In this document: positions 57,425-64,000 of the stretch, one piece after another | How positions within the stretch are numbered: the stretch's first letter is position 1 | How the letters are laid out: every line of letters starts with the position of its first letter | Assembly: GCA_963800505.1 (NCBI GenBank) | Contig: CAWDBL010000009.1 | Location: forward strand, 1 to 64,000 | Direction of reading: 5' to 3' | Source of the DNA: Fodinibacter sp963800505 | GTDB taxonomy: Bacteria > Actinomycetota > Actinomycetes > Actinomycetales > Dermatophilaceae | Length of the DNA stretch: 64,000 bases | Notes under the pieces: generated by a model | Databases searched by the model: none | Seen by the model: only the letters and a program-made list of their open reading frames with translations | What the model was told of the DNA's origin: nothing | Made by a program: the position numbers and the translations under genes

Positions 57425-57855
57425 GAGAGCCCCACCCACTCGGTGGAGCCGTCGCCCAGGCTCTGGTGCTTCCAGATCGGGGTGTCGGCCTTGAGGGTGT
57501 CGATCAGGTCGCGGCAGGCGTCGAAGGCCTGGCCCCGGTGCGGGGCCGCCGCCGCGACGACGACCGCGAGGTCGCCGACGCGCAGGGCACCGGTGCGGTG
57601 GACCGCGGCGACGCGCACGGCATCGGAGCGGCCCAGCACGTCTTCGCAGGTGCGGCGCATGGTGTCGGCTGCGGAAGGGTGGGCCTCGTAGTCGAGCGAG
57701 GTGACGGCGTCGCCGTGGTCGTGGTCGCGCACCACACCGACGAACAGCGCGATGCCACCACACGTGGGGTGGCGGACGGAGTCGAGCACCTCGTCGACGG
57801 ACAGCGGCTGGTCGCGCAGGGCGACGAGCGCGACCGGGTCGTGGTCGGTCGGCAT
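57421..57855 (-). CDS. moaE: molybdopterin synthase catalytic subunit MoaE
   Basis: A 144-residue MoaE: HPTCGGIALFVGVVRDHDHG, LDYEAHPSAADTMRR, HRTGALRVGDLAVVV, and the active-site lysine stretch TLKADTPIWKHQ. It inserts sulfur into precursor Z together with MoaD. No other moa gene is within the window, so the partner must come from elsewhere. It overlaps the PDZ protease gene by four bases. Confidence 0.95.
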   Translation of the reverse strand: MPTDHDPVALVALRDQPLSVDEVLDSVRHPTCGGIALFVGVVRDHDHGDAVTSLDYEAHPSAADTMRRTCEDVLGRSDAVRVAAVHRTGALRVGDLAVVVAAAAPHRGQAFDACRDLIDTLKADTPIWKHQSLGDGSTEWVGLS

Positions 57856-57950
57856 GGGGCTCCTCGGGAACGGTCCGGCGGAACCTTCCGGGCCGGATCG
57901 TGGTTGGCTGTACGAGACGACATCCTCTCACCCCCCGCGAGGAGACCGGC

Positions 57951-59336
57951 GTGAGTGACTCCCATCCCGACGACGACGACACCCCCCGCCTGCCGGCGGA
58001 GCTCGAGCAGCTGCTGCGCGGCCTCACCGGTGGTGAGATCCCCCCTGAGCTGGCCTCCATGATGCAGGGCATGGGGCTGGACAAGATCGACCCCCAGACG
58101 CTCGCGATGGTGATGGGTCAGGTGCAGGCCATGTTCGCGGCGCCGGAGAGCGACACCGCCGTCAACGTGGTGCTCGCCACCGACATCGCCCGCAAGACGG
58201 TGGCCGCCGAGGGTGACGAGCTCGCGAGCGCGGCCGACGGCCGGGCCGCCGCCGAGGCGGTGCAGGTGGCCGGCATGTGGCTCGACGCCGTCACCGACCT
58301 CACCACCCCCGGCCTCGTCGGCGCCGCCTGGAGCAGCGCGGAGTGGGTCGAGGCGACGATGCCGGTGTGGACCGACCTCGTCGAGCCGGTGGCGGCCGGC
58401 GTCACCGACGCCGTCGGCACCGCCCTCACCGGCCAGCTGGGCCAGCTCGGGGAGCTCGGAGAGCTGGGGGAGGCCGGGGAGACCGGGCTGCCCGCGGGGA
58501 TGCTCGACCAGGCCGGGCCGATGCTGCGCCGCATGCACGGCTCGATGTTCTCGATGCAGCTCGGCCAGGGCACCGGCACGCTCGCCCGCGAGGTGCTCAC
58601 CGGGTGCGAGGTCTCGCTGCCGCTGGTCGCGGCACCGACCGTCGTGCTGATGCCGGCCGCGGTGCGCGAGTTCGCCGCCGGCCTGGAGGTCGACGAGCCG
58701 CAGGCCCGCCTCTACCTGGCCGTGCGCGAGGTGGCCCGGGTGCGGCTGTTCGGGGCCGTGCCCTGGCTCGCCCCCGCCCTGCTGGCCGCCGTGCGCGACT
58801 ACGCCGCCGACATCAGCATCGACACCTCGGCGATCGAGGAGGCCGTCGGGTCGATCGACCCCAGCGACCCCGAGGCCGTGCAGCAGGCCCTGCAGGGGCG
58901 GATGTTCGCGCCCCAGCACTCCCCCGCCCAGCAGGCCGCCCTGGGCCGCCTCGAGACGCTGCTCGCCCTGGTCGAGGGCTGGGTCGACATCGTCGCCGAC
59001 CGGGCCACCCGCGCCCACCTCCCGCAGGCCGACGCCCTCGGCGAGGCCGTGCGCCGCCGCCGGGCCACCGGCGGCCCGGCCGAGAAGGCGTTCGGGGCGC
59101 TCGTGGGCCTCGAGCTGCGCCCGCGGCGGCTGCGCGACGCGGCCAACCTGTTCGCGGCGCTCGAGGACTCCGGCGGCTCGGGTGCACGCGACGGCGCGTG
59201 GCGGCATCCCGACCTCGCACCGAGCACCACCGACCTCGACGACCCGCTGGGCTACGTCGAGCGCACCGCCCGACCCGAGACCGACGAGATGGATGCCGCG
59301 CTCGACGCCCTGCTGCGTGGCGAGGACGACGCGTGA
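57951..59336 (+). CDS. DUF2342/zincin-like family protein, probable loss of metal site
   Basis: A 461-residue protein of the DUF2342 (putative zinc-dependent metalloprotease) family. Blocks: LPAELEQLLRGLTGG, GPMLRRMHGSMFSMQLGQGTG and LYLAVREVARVRLFGAVPWL. From memory, relatives carry a histidine where this has Arg in REVAR and another in the FAHVPWL segment (here FGAVPWL), so the metal site may be absent. Start GTG with GAGGAG upstream. It overlaps the NUDIX gene by four bases (GTGA). Confidence 0.85.
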   Translation: MSDSHPDDDDTPRLPAELEQLLRGLTGGEIPPELASMMQGMGLDKIDPQTLAMVMGQVQAMFAAPESDTAVNVVLATDIARKTVAAEGDELASAADGRAAAEAVQVAGMWLDAVTDLTTPGLVGAAWSSAEWVEATMPVWTDLVEPVAAGVTDAVGTALTGQLGQLGELGELGEAGETGLPAGMLDQAGPMLRRMHGSMFSMQLGQGTGTLAREVLTGCEVSLPLVAAPTVVLMPAAVREFAAGLEVDEPQARLYLAVREVARVRLFGAVPWLAPALLAAVRDYAADISIDTSAIEEAVGSIDPSDPEAVQQALQGRMFAPQHSPAQQAALGRLETLLALVEGWVDIVADRATRAHLPQADALGEAVRRRRATGGPAEKAFGALVGLELRPRRLRDAANLFAALEDSGGSGARDGAWRHPDLAPSTTDLDDPLGYVERTARPETDEMDAALDALLRGEDDA

Positions 59337-59953
59337 GCGATGCCGCCCCAGGGTCCACCGACCCGGTGCGGCCCGGTCCCGACCCGGCCCTGGTAGCGGC
59401 CTTCGCGGCGCTGCGCGCCGACGCGGCGTCGGTCCTGCAGGGGTGGGCGGCGCCGGATGCCGGGCAGGACCGGCTGCGCCGCGACTACCTCGACCACCTC
59501 GCCGCTCACCCCGACGCCGTCGCGAAGGCCGGGCCGCCGGCGCACCTCACGGCATCCTGCGTGGTGCTCGACCCCGGCGGCGAGCGGGTGCTGCTCACCC
59601 TGCACCGCAAGGCCAACGAGTGGTTCCAGTTCGGCGGGCACCTGGAGGCCGGCGACGCCTCGATGTGGGCGGCGGCCCGCCGCGAGGGCCGCGAGGAGTC
59701 GGGCATCGGCACGCTCGAGCCGCTGGCCGACCCCGTGCAGCTCGACCGGCACACGCTGGTCGGGTCGTTCGGCGCCTGCCGTGAGCACCTCGACGTGCGC
59801 TTCGCCGCCGTGGCACCGGTCGGCGCGCAGGCCGTCGTCAGCGCCGAGTCGCACGACGTGCGGTGGTGGCCGGCCGACGCCCTGCCGGAGGGCACCCGCG
59901 TCGAGCTCACGCCGCTGGTGTCAGCCGCCCGGCGCGCCCTCGGGCTCGGCTGA
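59333..59953 (+). CDS. NUDIX hydrolase
   Basis: A 206-residue NUDIX protein. The box reads GHLEAGDASMWAAARREGREESGI, quoted here only in part (GHLEAG ... REGREESG), with the metal-binding Glu pair intact. Its N-terminal 65 residues include a helical YLDHLAAHPD stretch. It hydrolyses a nucleoside diphosphate derivative of unknown kind. It starts in an overlap with the DUF2342 gene and its last 33 bases overlap the convergent M48-like gene. Confidence 0.9.
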   Translation: MSDAAPGSTDPVRPGPDPALVAAFAALRADAASVLQGWAAPDAGQDRLRRDYLDHLAAHPDAVAKAGPPAHLTASCVVLDPGGERVLLTLHRKANEWFQFGGHLEAGDASMWAAARREGREESGIGTLEPLADPVQLDRHTLVGSFGACREHLDVRFAAVAPVGAQAVVSAESHDVRWWPADALPEGTRVELTPLVSAARRALGLG

Positions 59954-60535
59954 GCCACGGTCGACCGGGTCGTCACCGACGACGGGGTCGCCACCGTCGA
60001 CGGGGTCGTCGACCTCGACCTCGGGCGGTAGCCCCTCGGCGTGGGCCAGCCCGTCGAGGAAGCCACGCGCGCGCTCCAGGCGCGGGTAGGACGCGAGCAG
60101 GCGCCAGAACGACGGGCCGTGGCCGGGCACCAGCAGGTGGGCGAGCTCGTGGAGCAGCACGTAGTCGAGCACGTGGTCGGGCACGTCACGCAGGCGGTCC
60201 GAGACCCGGATGGTGCCCTCGGCCGGGGTGCACGACGCCCAGCGCCGGCCCATCGTCGACACCCACCGCACGCTGCTCGGTCGGGCGTGCCCACCCAGGT
60301 AGCGACGTGACAACGTGTCGGCGCGGGCGGCCAGGGCCTCGTCGGAGGAAGCGCGACGACGCTCGCCGGCCCCCAGCCGGGCCAGCATCCGCTCGACCCA
60401 GCGCTCCTCCTCGGCGGCGCTGAACGAGGCCGGGATGAGCACGACGGTGCGCCCGCCGTCACGGTAGGCACTCACCGTGCGCCGCCGGCGACGGCTGCGC
60501 CGGACCTCGACGTCCTCGACGTCCTCGCTGCTCAC
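59921..60535 (-). CDS. M48-like (YgjP/WLM) metallopeptidase
   Basis: A 204-residue zincin. The zinc motif is LLHELAHLLVPGHGPSFW (HELAH plus His) near residue 140, and R-x-S-W-like sequence MGRRWASCTPAEGTIRVSDRL is typical of YgjP-type proteins. The C-terminal tail is acidic with repeated DDPVD units and overlaps the NUDIX gene antisense. A -10 box (60542-60547) at leaderless spacing supports the GTG at 60535. Substrate unknown; cytoplasmic. Confidence 0.88.
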   Translation of the reverse strand: MSSEDVEDVEVRRSRRRRRTVSAYRDGGRTVVLIPASFSAAEEERWVERMLARLGAGERRRASSDEALAARADTLSRRYLGGHARPSSVRWVSTMGRRWASCTPAEGTIRVSDRLRDVPDHVLDYVLLHELAHLLVPGHGPSFWRLLASYPRLERARGFLDGLAHAEGLPPEVEVDDPVDGGDPVVGDDPVDRGSAEPEGAPGG

Positions 60536-60541
60536 AGTACG

Positions 60542-60547
60542 AGCGTA
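60542..60547 (-). promoter_or_regulatory. candidate -10 box for the M48-like gene (leaderless)
   Basis: On the minus strand TACGCT fits TANNNT and ends six bases before the GTG at 60535, in keeping with a leaderless transcript. Confidence 0.4.
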
Positions 60548-60737
60548 GGGCTGCGGCCTGCTGGAGTGGCGGATGGTACGGGTGTGGCCCGCGGTGCGCC
60601 GGGCGGGCGTCGACGCGGGCGCGTCACGCGGGCGATCGTGCTGCGCCGTGGCTAGGGTTGTGGCGTCCCCGCCGCACTGGCGGCACCACAGGCATCGACC
60701 CGGCGCGCCGCCGGGGTCGACGACAAGGAGAACGTTC

Positions 60738-60899
60738 ATGGCTGACGAGACCTACAAGGGCGAGTTCTACTGCGTGAAGTGCAAGGAGAAGCGGGAGGCC
60801 GAGGGCAAGGTGGTCGTCTCCGAGAACGGTCGCCGGATGGCCAAGGGCGTCTGCCCGGTGTGTGGCACCAACCTCAACCGCATCCTCGGCAAGGCCTGA
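60738..60899 (+). CDS. DUF5679 zinc-ribbon protein
   Basis: A 53-residue protein with a treble-clef style ribbon: C-V-K-C in GEFYCVKCKEKRE and C-P-V-C in KGVCPVCGTNLNRIL. It is very widely kept in actinobacteria and Chloroflexi (DUF5679), function unknown. A good AAGGAG site precedes the ATG, a TAGGGT box at 60653-60658 may be its -10, and a strong hairpin follows, so it is transcribed alone. Confidence 0.9.
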   Translation: MADETYKGEFYCVKCKEKREAEGKVVVSENGRRMAKGVCPVCGTNLNRILGKA

Positions 60900-60916
60900 G
60901 CACCGGTCTCGAGCGC

Positions 60917-60948
60917 AACGGCCCCGATCCCACCCGATCGGGGCCGTT
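60917..60948 (+). terminator. strong hairpin terminator after DUF5679
   Basis: Perfect 13-bp stem (AACGGCCCCGATC and complement) with a six-base loop, 17 bases after the stop. Confidence 0.85.
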
Positions 60949-61000
60949 CGCCGTTCCAGCCCCTGTGGACGGCCACCGCTGGACCCGGCCGCGCGGCAGG

Positions 61001-61573
61001 ATGGCTGCGTCGGCGACGGTGGGCTCGAAGGGGGTGGCAGTGGACGGTCTCGTGGTGGTCGACGGCTGGGGGCCGCTGGCCGACGAGGTGCTCGCCCAGC
61101 TGCGCCGGTGCGGGGTGAGCGTGCGGGGCGGCCGGCACGCGGCCGACGGCGCCGAGCTGGCACTGGCCGACCGCGCCGGGCCGCCGTCGGCGGTCGTCAT
61201 CGTCACCGAGGGGCGCAGCCCGTCGTGGGCCGGGGCGCCCTGGCAGGCCCGTGGCATCGCCCACCTGCCGGTGGTGCTCTGTGAGAGCGGCGTCGTCGTG
61301 GGGCCGCTCGTGCTGCCCGGGCGCACCGCCTGCCTGCGCTGTGCCGATCCGGCGTGGCCCGCCGGCCGGGTCACCGGGGTGGGGGCGGTGCCGGTCGGCA
61401 CCGCCGTGCTGGCCGCGGCGGTCACCACCGTGACGGTGCTGGCGACGTTGCGCGGCGACACCTCGCTCGGCGGCATCTCCACCGAGATCGGCCTCGACGA
61501 GGTGGCCGTGACGCACCGCCTGTGGAAGGTGCGACCCGACTGCACGTGCGCGTCAGTGACAATGGCGGGGTGA
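61001..61573 (+). CDS. short TOMM cyclodehydratase/ThiF-like protein
   Basis: A 190-residue protein (from ATG 61001; GTG at 61034 or 61040 possible) resembling the C-terminal half of TOMM precursor leader-peptide-binding or cyclodehydratase proteins. Recognised blocks are PVVLCESGVVVGPLVLPGRTACLRCADPAW and a final PDCTC, so a CxxC ... CxC zinc site may be formed; the first block is given only as far as needed: VVVGPLVLPGRTACLRC. The N-terminal peptide-binding winged-helix part is missing. It overlaps the UbiB gene by GTGA. The role may be unrelated to RiPP synthesis. Confidence 0.7.
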   Translation: MAASATVGSKGVAVDGLVVVDGWGPLADEVLAQLRRCGVSVRGGRHAADGAELALADRAGPPSAVVIVTEGRSPSWAGAPWQARGIAHLPVVLCESGVVVGPLVLPGRTACLRCADPAWPAGRVTGVGAVPVGTAVLAAAVTTVTVLATLRGDTSLGGISTEIGLDEVAVTHRLWKVRPDCTCASVTMAG

Positions 61574-62907
61574 CCGACATCCCCCGAGGCTCGATAGCCC
61601 GGACCGCCAAGCTCGTCGGCCTGCCCCTGGGGCACGCCGGCCGAGCGGCCCTCGGAGTCGGGAAGCGGGTCGGGGGCCGTCCCGCCGAGGCCGTCGCCGC
61701 CGAGCTCCAGGCGCGCACGGCCGAGCAGCTCTTCTCGGTGCTCGGCCAGCTCAAGGGCGGGGCGATGAAGTTCGGCCAGGCCCTGTCGGTCATGGAGGCC
61801 GCGATGCCCGAGGAGCTCGCCGGGCCATACCGCGCGACCCTCACCAAGCTGCAGGAGTCCGGTCCCCCGATGGGGGCCAACCGGGTGCACGAGATCCTGG
61901 CCCGCGAGCTCGGGCCGCGCTGGGCCAGCACCAAGCTCGTCGAGTTCGACGACGTACCGGCCGCGGCGGCCTCGATCGGCCAGGTGCACAAGGGGGTCTG
62001 GCGCGACGGGCGCGAGGTCGCCGTGAAGATCCAGTACCCCGGTGCGGCCGAGGCCCTGATGTCCGACCTCAACCAGATCTCGCGGGTGGCGCGGGTGGCC
62101 GGGTCGTGGATGCCGGGCATCGACGTCAAGCCGATCATGGAGGAGCTCAAGGCGCGGATGAGCGAGGAGCTCGACTACCACCTCGAGGCGCGCCACCAGC
62201 GGCACTTCGCCACCGCCTTCCGCGACGACGACGACGTGCTCGTGCCCGACGTGCTCGTCGACTCCCACCACGTGCTGGTCACCGAGTGGGTCGACGGCAC
62301 CCCGCTGTCGCGGATCATCGCCGACGGCACCCAGGAGGAGCGCGACGAGGCCGCCACGCTCTACTTCGAGTTCCTGCTCCGCGGGCCGAACCGCGCCCAC
62401 CTCCTGCACGCCGACCCGCACCCCGGCAACTTCCGGATCACCGACGACGGGCGGCTCGGGGTGCTCGACTTCGGGGCGGTCAACCGGCTGCCGCACGGGC
62501 TGCCGATCTCACTGGGTCGGGTGCTCACCGAGGCACTCGCCGGTGACGCCGTCGCGCTGGAGGCCGTGCTGCGCGACGAGGGTTTCATCCGCACGGGCGT
62601 CGACATCGACCCCGAGGCCCTGCTCATCTACCTGACGCCGCTCGTCGAGCCCCTGCTGCACGAGAAGTTCACCCCGACCCGCGAGTGGCTGCGCGGGGCG
62701 GCCGCCACGCTGCAGGACCCCCGCCGGCCCCAGTTCCTCATCGGGCTCAAGCTCAACCTGCCGCCGGAGTACCTGCTCATCCACCGGGTCTGGCTCGGCG
62801 GGATCGGGGTGCTCAGCCAGATCGGCGGCACCGTGCCGCTGCGCGAGATGGTCTGCGCCTACCTGCCCGGCATCGACGAGTCCCGGCTACCCCCTGCTCC
62901 TGACTGA
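61570..62907 (+). CDS. ABC1/UbiB-family atypical kinase
   Basis: A 445-residue protein of the ABC1/AarF/UbiB kinase-like family. Key parts: the KxGQ motif in GGAMKFGQALSVMEA, the nucleotide-loop lysine AVKIQYPG, the catalytic loop HADPHPGNF and the DFG in LDFGAVNRL; the Ala-rich loop AAAASIGQVHKG replaces the Gly-rich loop, a mark of the family. ADCK/UbiB proteins support isoprenoid-quinone (here menaquinone) metabolism by an ATPase activity. GTG start coupled to the TOMM-like gene. Confidence 0.93.
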   Translation: MTDIPRGSIARTAKLVGLPLGHAGRAALGVGKRVGGRPAEAVAAELQARTAEQLFSVLGQLKGGAMKFGQALSVMEAAMPEELAGPYRATLTKLQESGPPMGANRVHEILARELGPRWASTKLVEFDDVPAAAASIGQVHKGVWRDGREVAVKIQYPGAAEALMSDLNQISRVARVAGSWMPGIDVKPIMEELKARMSEELDYHLEARHQRHFATAFRDDDDVLVPDVLVDSHHVLVTEWVDGTPLSRIIADGTQEERDEAATLYFEFLLRGPNRAHLLHADPHPGNFRITDDGRLGVLDFGAVNRLPHGLPISLGRVLTEALAGDAVALEAVLRDEGFIRTGVDIDPEALLIYLTPLVEPLLHEKFTPTREWLRGAAATLQDPRRPQFLIGLKLNLPPEYLLIHRVWLGGIGVLSQIGGTVPLREMVCAYLPGIDESRLPPAPD

Positions 62908-62915
62908 GCCCCTGG

Positions 62916-63134
62916 TCACCACCAGGCGGAGTCGAGCTTGCCCTCGATGCTGCGCAGGTGGGTGCGGCTGCACGGGACGCAGGTCCACACGGCGCGGCCG
63001 TTCTCGGTGCCGCGCACCCAGGTGATCCGGGCCAGCGCGGCGGCATCCTCATCCGCCGGCGTCGTGCCGCACGTCGCGCACACCGGGCGTGGTTCGGGTG
63101 CCGCGTGGCCGGCATCCGTGCCCTGCCCGCCCAT
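62916..63134 (-). CDS. small zinc-ribbon protein
   Basis: A 72-residue protein with two CxxC pairs, VCATCGTTP and WTCVPCSRTHLRSIEGKLD, likely to bind one zinc. The second half looks like a known actinobacterial ribbon family, but I cannot name it. ATG at 63134, six bases beyond the convergent-looking but same-strand HhH gene end (63140), so it is directly downstream of that gene and probably co-transcribed. Confidence 0.75.
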   Translation of the reverse strand: MGGQGTDAGHAAPEPRPVCATCGTTPADEDAAALARITWVRGTENGRAVWTCVPCSRTHLRSIEGKLDSAWW

Positions 63135-63139
63135 CGCGC

Positions 63140-63712
63140 TCAGGCCTCGCCGCGCGCCGCCGCCTTGGCGGCCTTCTTGAAGTCGCGCACCTTCTGCAGC
63201 GAGTCGGCGTCGACGACGTCGGCGACCGAGCGGTAGGACCCCTCCTCGGCGTAGGCACCGCAGGCCTCCGCCCAGCCCTCGGGGCGGATGCCGAGCTGCT
63301 TGCCGAGCAGCGCGGTGAAGATGCGCGCCTTCTGCTCGCCGAAGCCGGGCAGCGCCTTGAGCCGGTTCACGAGCTCGGCGCCGGTGGAGGCGTCGCTCCA
63401 GATGGCCGAGGCGTCACCGCCGTAGGTGTCGCGCACGACGGCGGCCAGCGCCTGGATGCGGGCGGCCATCGAGCGCCCGTAGCGGTGGATGGCCGGCGGC
63501 GTGGCGCACAGGTCGGCGAACGCCTCCGGGTCGGCCGTGGCGATCGCGCCGGGGTCGAGGGTGCCGAAGCGGTCGAGCACCTTGGCGGGGCCGGCGAAGG
63601 CCCGCTCCATCGGGAACTGCTGGTCGAGCAGCATGCCGGTGAGCAGGGCGAACGGGTCCTGCGACAGGATGCGGTCGGCCGTGGGGTCCTGGGCGATCGT
63701 CAGCGTGACCAT
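63140..63712 (-). CDS. HhH-GPD-type base-excision repair protein
   Basis: A 190-residue DNA-glycosylase-like protein. The helix-hairpin-helix is LKALPGFGEQKARIFTALLGK near residue 128-148, given here only as LPGFGEQKARIF; MLLDQQFPMERAFAGP is the family's N-terminal block. There is no C-terminal Fe-S cluster. The subgroup is annotated as an uncharacterised HhH-GPD family, so the lesion is unknown. The ATG at 63712 begins conserved sequence (MVTLTIAQDP); the frame upstream is not conserved. Confidence 0.9.
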   Translation of the reverse strand: MVTLTIAQDPTADRILSQDPFALLTGMLLDQQFPMERAFAGPAKVLDRFGTLDPGAIATADPEAFADLCATPPAIHRYGRSMAARIQALAAVVRDTYGGDASAIWSDASTGAELVNRLKALPGFGEQKARIFTALLGKQLGIRPEGWAEACGAYAEEGSYRSVADVVDADSLQKVRDFKKAAKAAARGEA

Positions 63713-63800
63713 GGCCTCAGGGTAGCCAGCAGGCTCGCCGCGACGGCACGCCACACGTCGCGCTCGCGCAACGCGGGCGGCGCCACGGGCTGGTGAGACG

Positions 63801-63833
63801 GCACCGCCCCCGACGCCACGTCGGGGGCGGTGC
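63801..63833 (-). terminator. strong hairpin terminator
   Basis: Perfect 14-bp stem (GCACCGCCCCCGAC and complement) with a five-base loop, 19 bases beyond the stop of the small minus-strand gene at 63852-63983. Confidence 0.8.
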
Positions 63834-63851
63834 GCTGGTCAGGCGCGGGTC

Positions 63852-63983
63852 TCATCGCACGATGGCGTGGACACTGGCCCGGATCTGCTCGCGCTGCGCC
63901 TGCGCCTGCACCTTGCGCTGGGCGTCGTGGACGCGGCGCTGGTGCATGGTGCGGCGGATCTCGTGCATCCGCTTCGTGTACAT
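63852..63983 (-). CDS. small basic helical protein (43 aa)
   Basis: A 43-residue frame from ATG 63983, starting MYTKRMHEIRRTMHQRRV and ending RASVHAIVR. It is very basic, rich in Gln/Arg/His, and predicted to be one continuous amphipathic helix. A near-perfect AAGGAGA site precedes the ATG and a strong terminator follows, so it has its own transcription unit, starting just at the window edge. I do not recognise a family. It could bind nucleic acid or ribosomes (inference). Confidence 0.65.
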   Translation of the reverse strand: MYTKRMHEIRRTMHQRRVHDAQRKVQAQAQREQIRASVHAIVR

Positions 63984-64000
63984 GGTGCTCTCCTTGGAAC

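Overview
The window is a stretch of chromosome from a high-G+C actinobacterium (G+C is high by eye, with many GTG starts and GTGA/ATGA overlaps). Lineage markers are the mycothiol-type sigR/rsrA pair, the 24-residue ribosomal protein bL37, DUF6104, PPA1309 and DUF5679 proteins, a one-chain 2-oxoglutarate decarboxylase/dehydrogenase (Kgd), a UPF0182 membrane protein, and an initiator tRNA with an unpaired C1/U72. Gene content fits the Intrasporangiaceae/Dermatophilaceae area, but that placement is inference. No prophage, insertion sequence or CRISPR array is visible; this looks like core chromosome with some accessory pieces.

Layout. 1-7.3 kb: the 5' part of an EamA transporter (cut by the window edge), a possible small membrane protein, then two paralogous NarL-type histidine kinase/response regulator pairs around a divergent lipoprotein gene. 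7.3-9.8 kb: two tandem CNNM/CBS-domain membrane proteins. 9.9-11.7 kb: an ABC exporter pair. 11.9-16.7 kb: kgd, DUF6104 and an SGNH hydrolase. 16.7-19.4 kb: alpha/beta hydrolase, medium-chain reductase and methyltransferase. 19.4-23.2 kb: a complete dTDP-L-rhamnose pathway split into rmlDB (minus) and rmlAC (plus), with a TraR/DksA-like gene starting head to head with rmlA. 23.2-27.8 kb: malic enzyme, a polar amino-acid ABC transporter, then the Ni-SOD protease sodX, followed by sodN. 28.3-32.1 kb: manA and two tandem membrane HD-domain proteins, the upstream one broken by two frameshifts.

32.1-38.1 kb: a 46-residue secreted peptide, bL37, rsrA/sigR with a near-perfect SigR promoter, a small hydrolase, a YedK/HMCES-type DNA-protein crosslink protein, DoxX-like protein, aroA and rsgA, ending in a perfect 24-bp inverted repeat. 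38.1-44.1 kb: a full oligopeptide ABC transporter (oppA, terminator, oppBCDF). 44.3-50.7 kb: hisN, ogt, an active/inactive M16 peptidase pair, a type II NADH dehydrogenase and a class II amidotransferase. 50.9-52.5 kb: a c-di-AMP riboswitch candidate in front of a secreted VanY-type peptidase, then tRNA-fMet. 52.6-64 kb: UPF0182, PPA1309, a PDZ/Lon-type protease, moaE, a DUF2342 protein, a NUDIX hydrolase, an M48-like peptidase, DUF5679, a short TOMM cyclodehydratase-like protein, a UbiB-family kinase, a zinc-ribbon protein, an HhH-GPD glycosylase and a 43-residue basic protein.

Links between genes: rmlABCD and manA supply activated sugars for surface glycans; sodX matures SodN; rsrA/sigR and sodN are oxidative-stress functions; Opp, the amino-acid transporter and the M15 and M16 peptidases suggest peptide and cell-wall turnover. 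The observations most worth checking are the double frameshift in the HD gene, the 24-bp palindromic element, the riboswitch, the SigR promoter with a possible longer SigR form, the tiny secreted peptide and the truncated TOMM-like gene.
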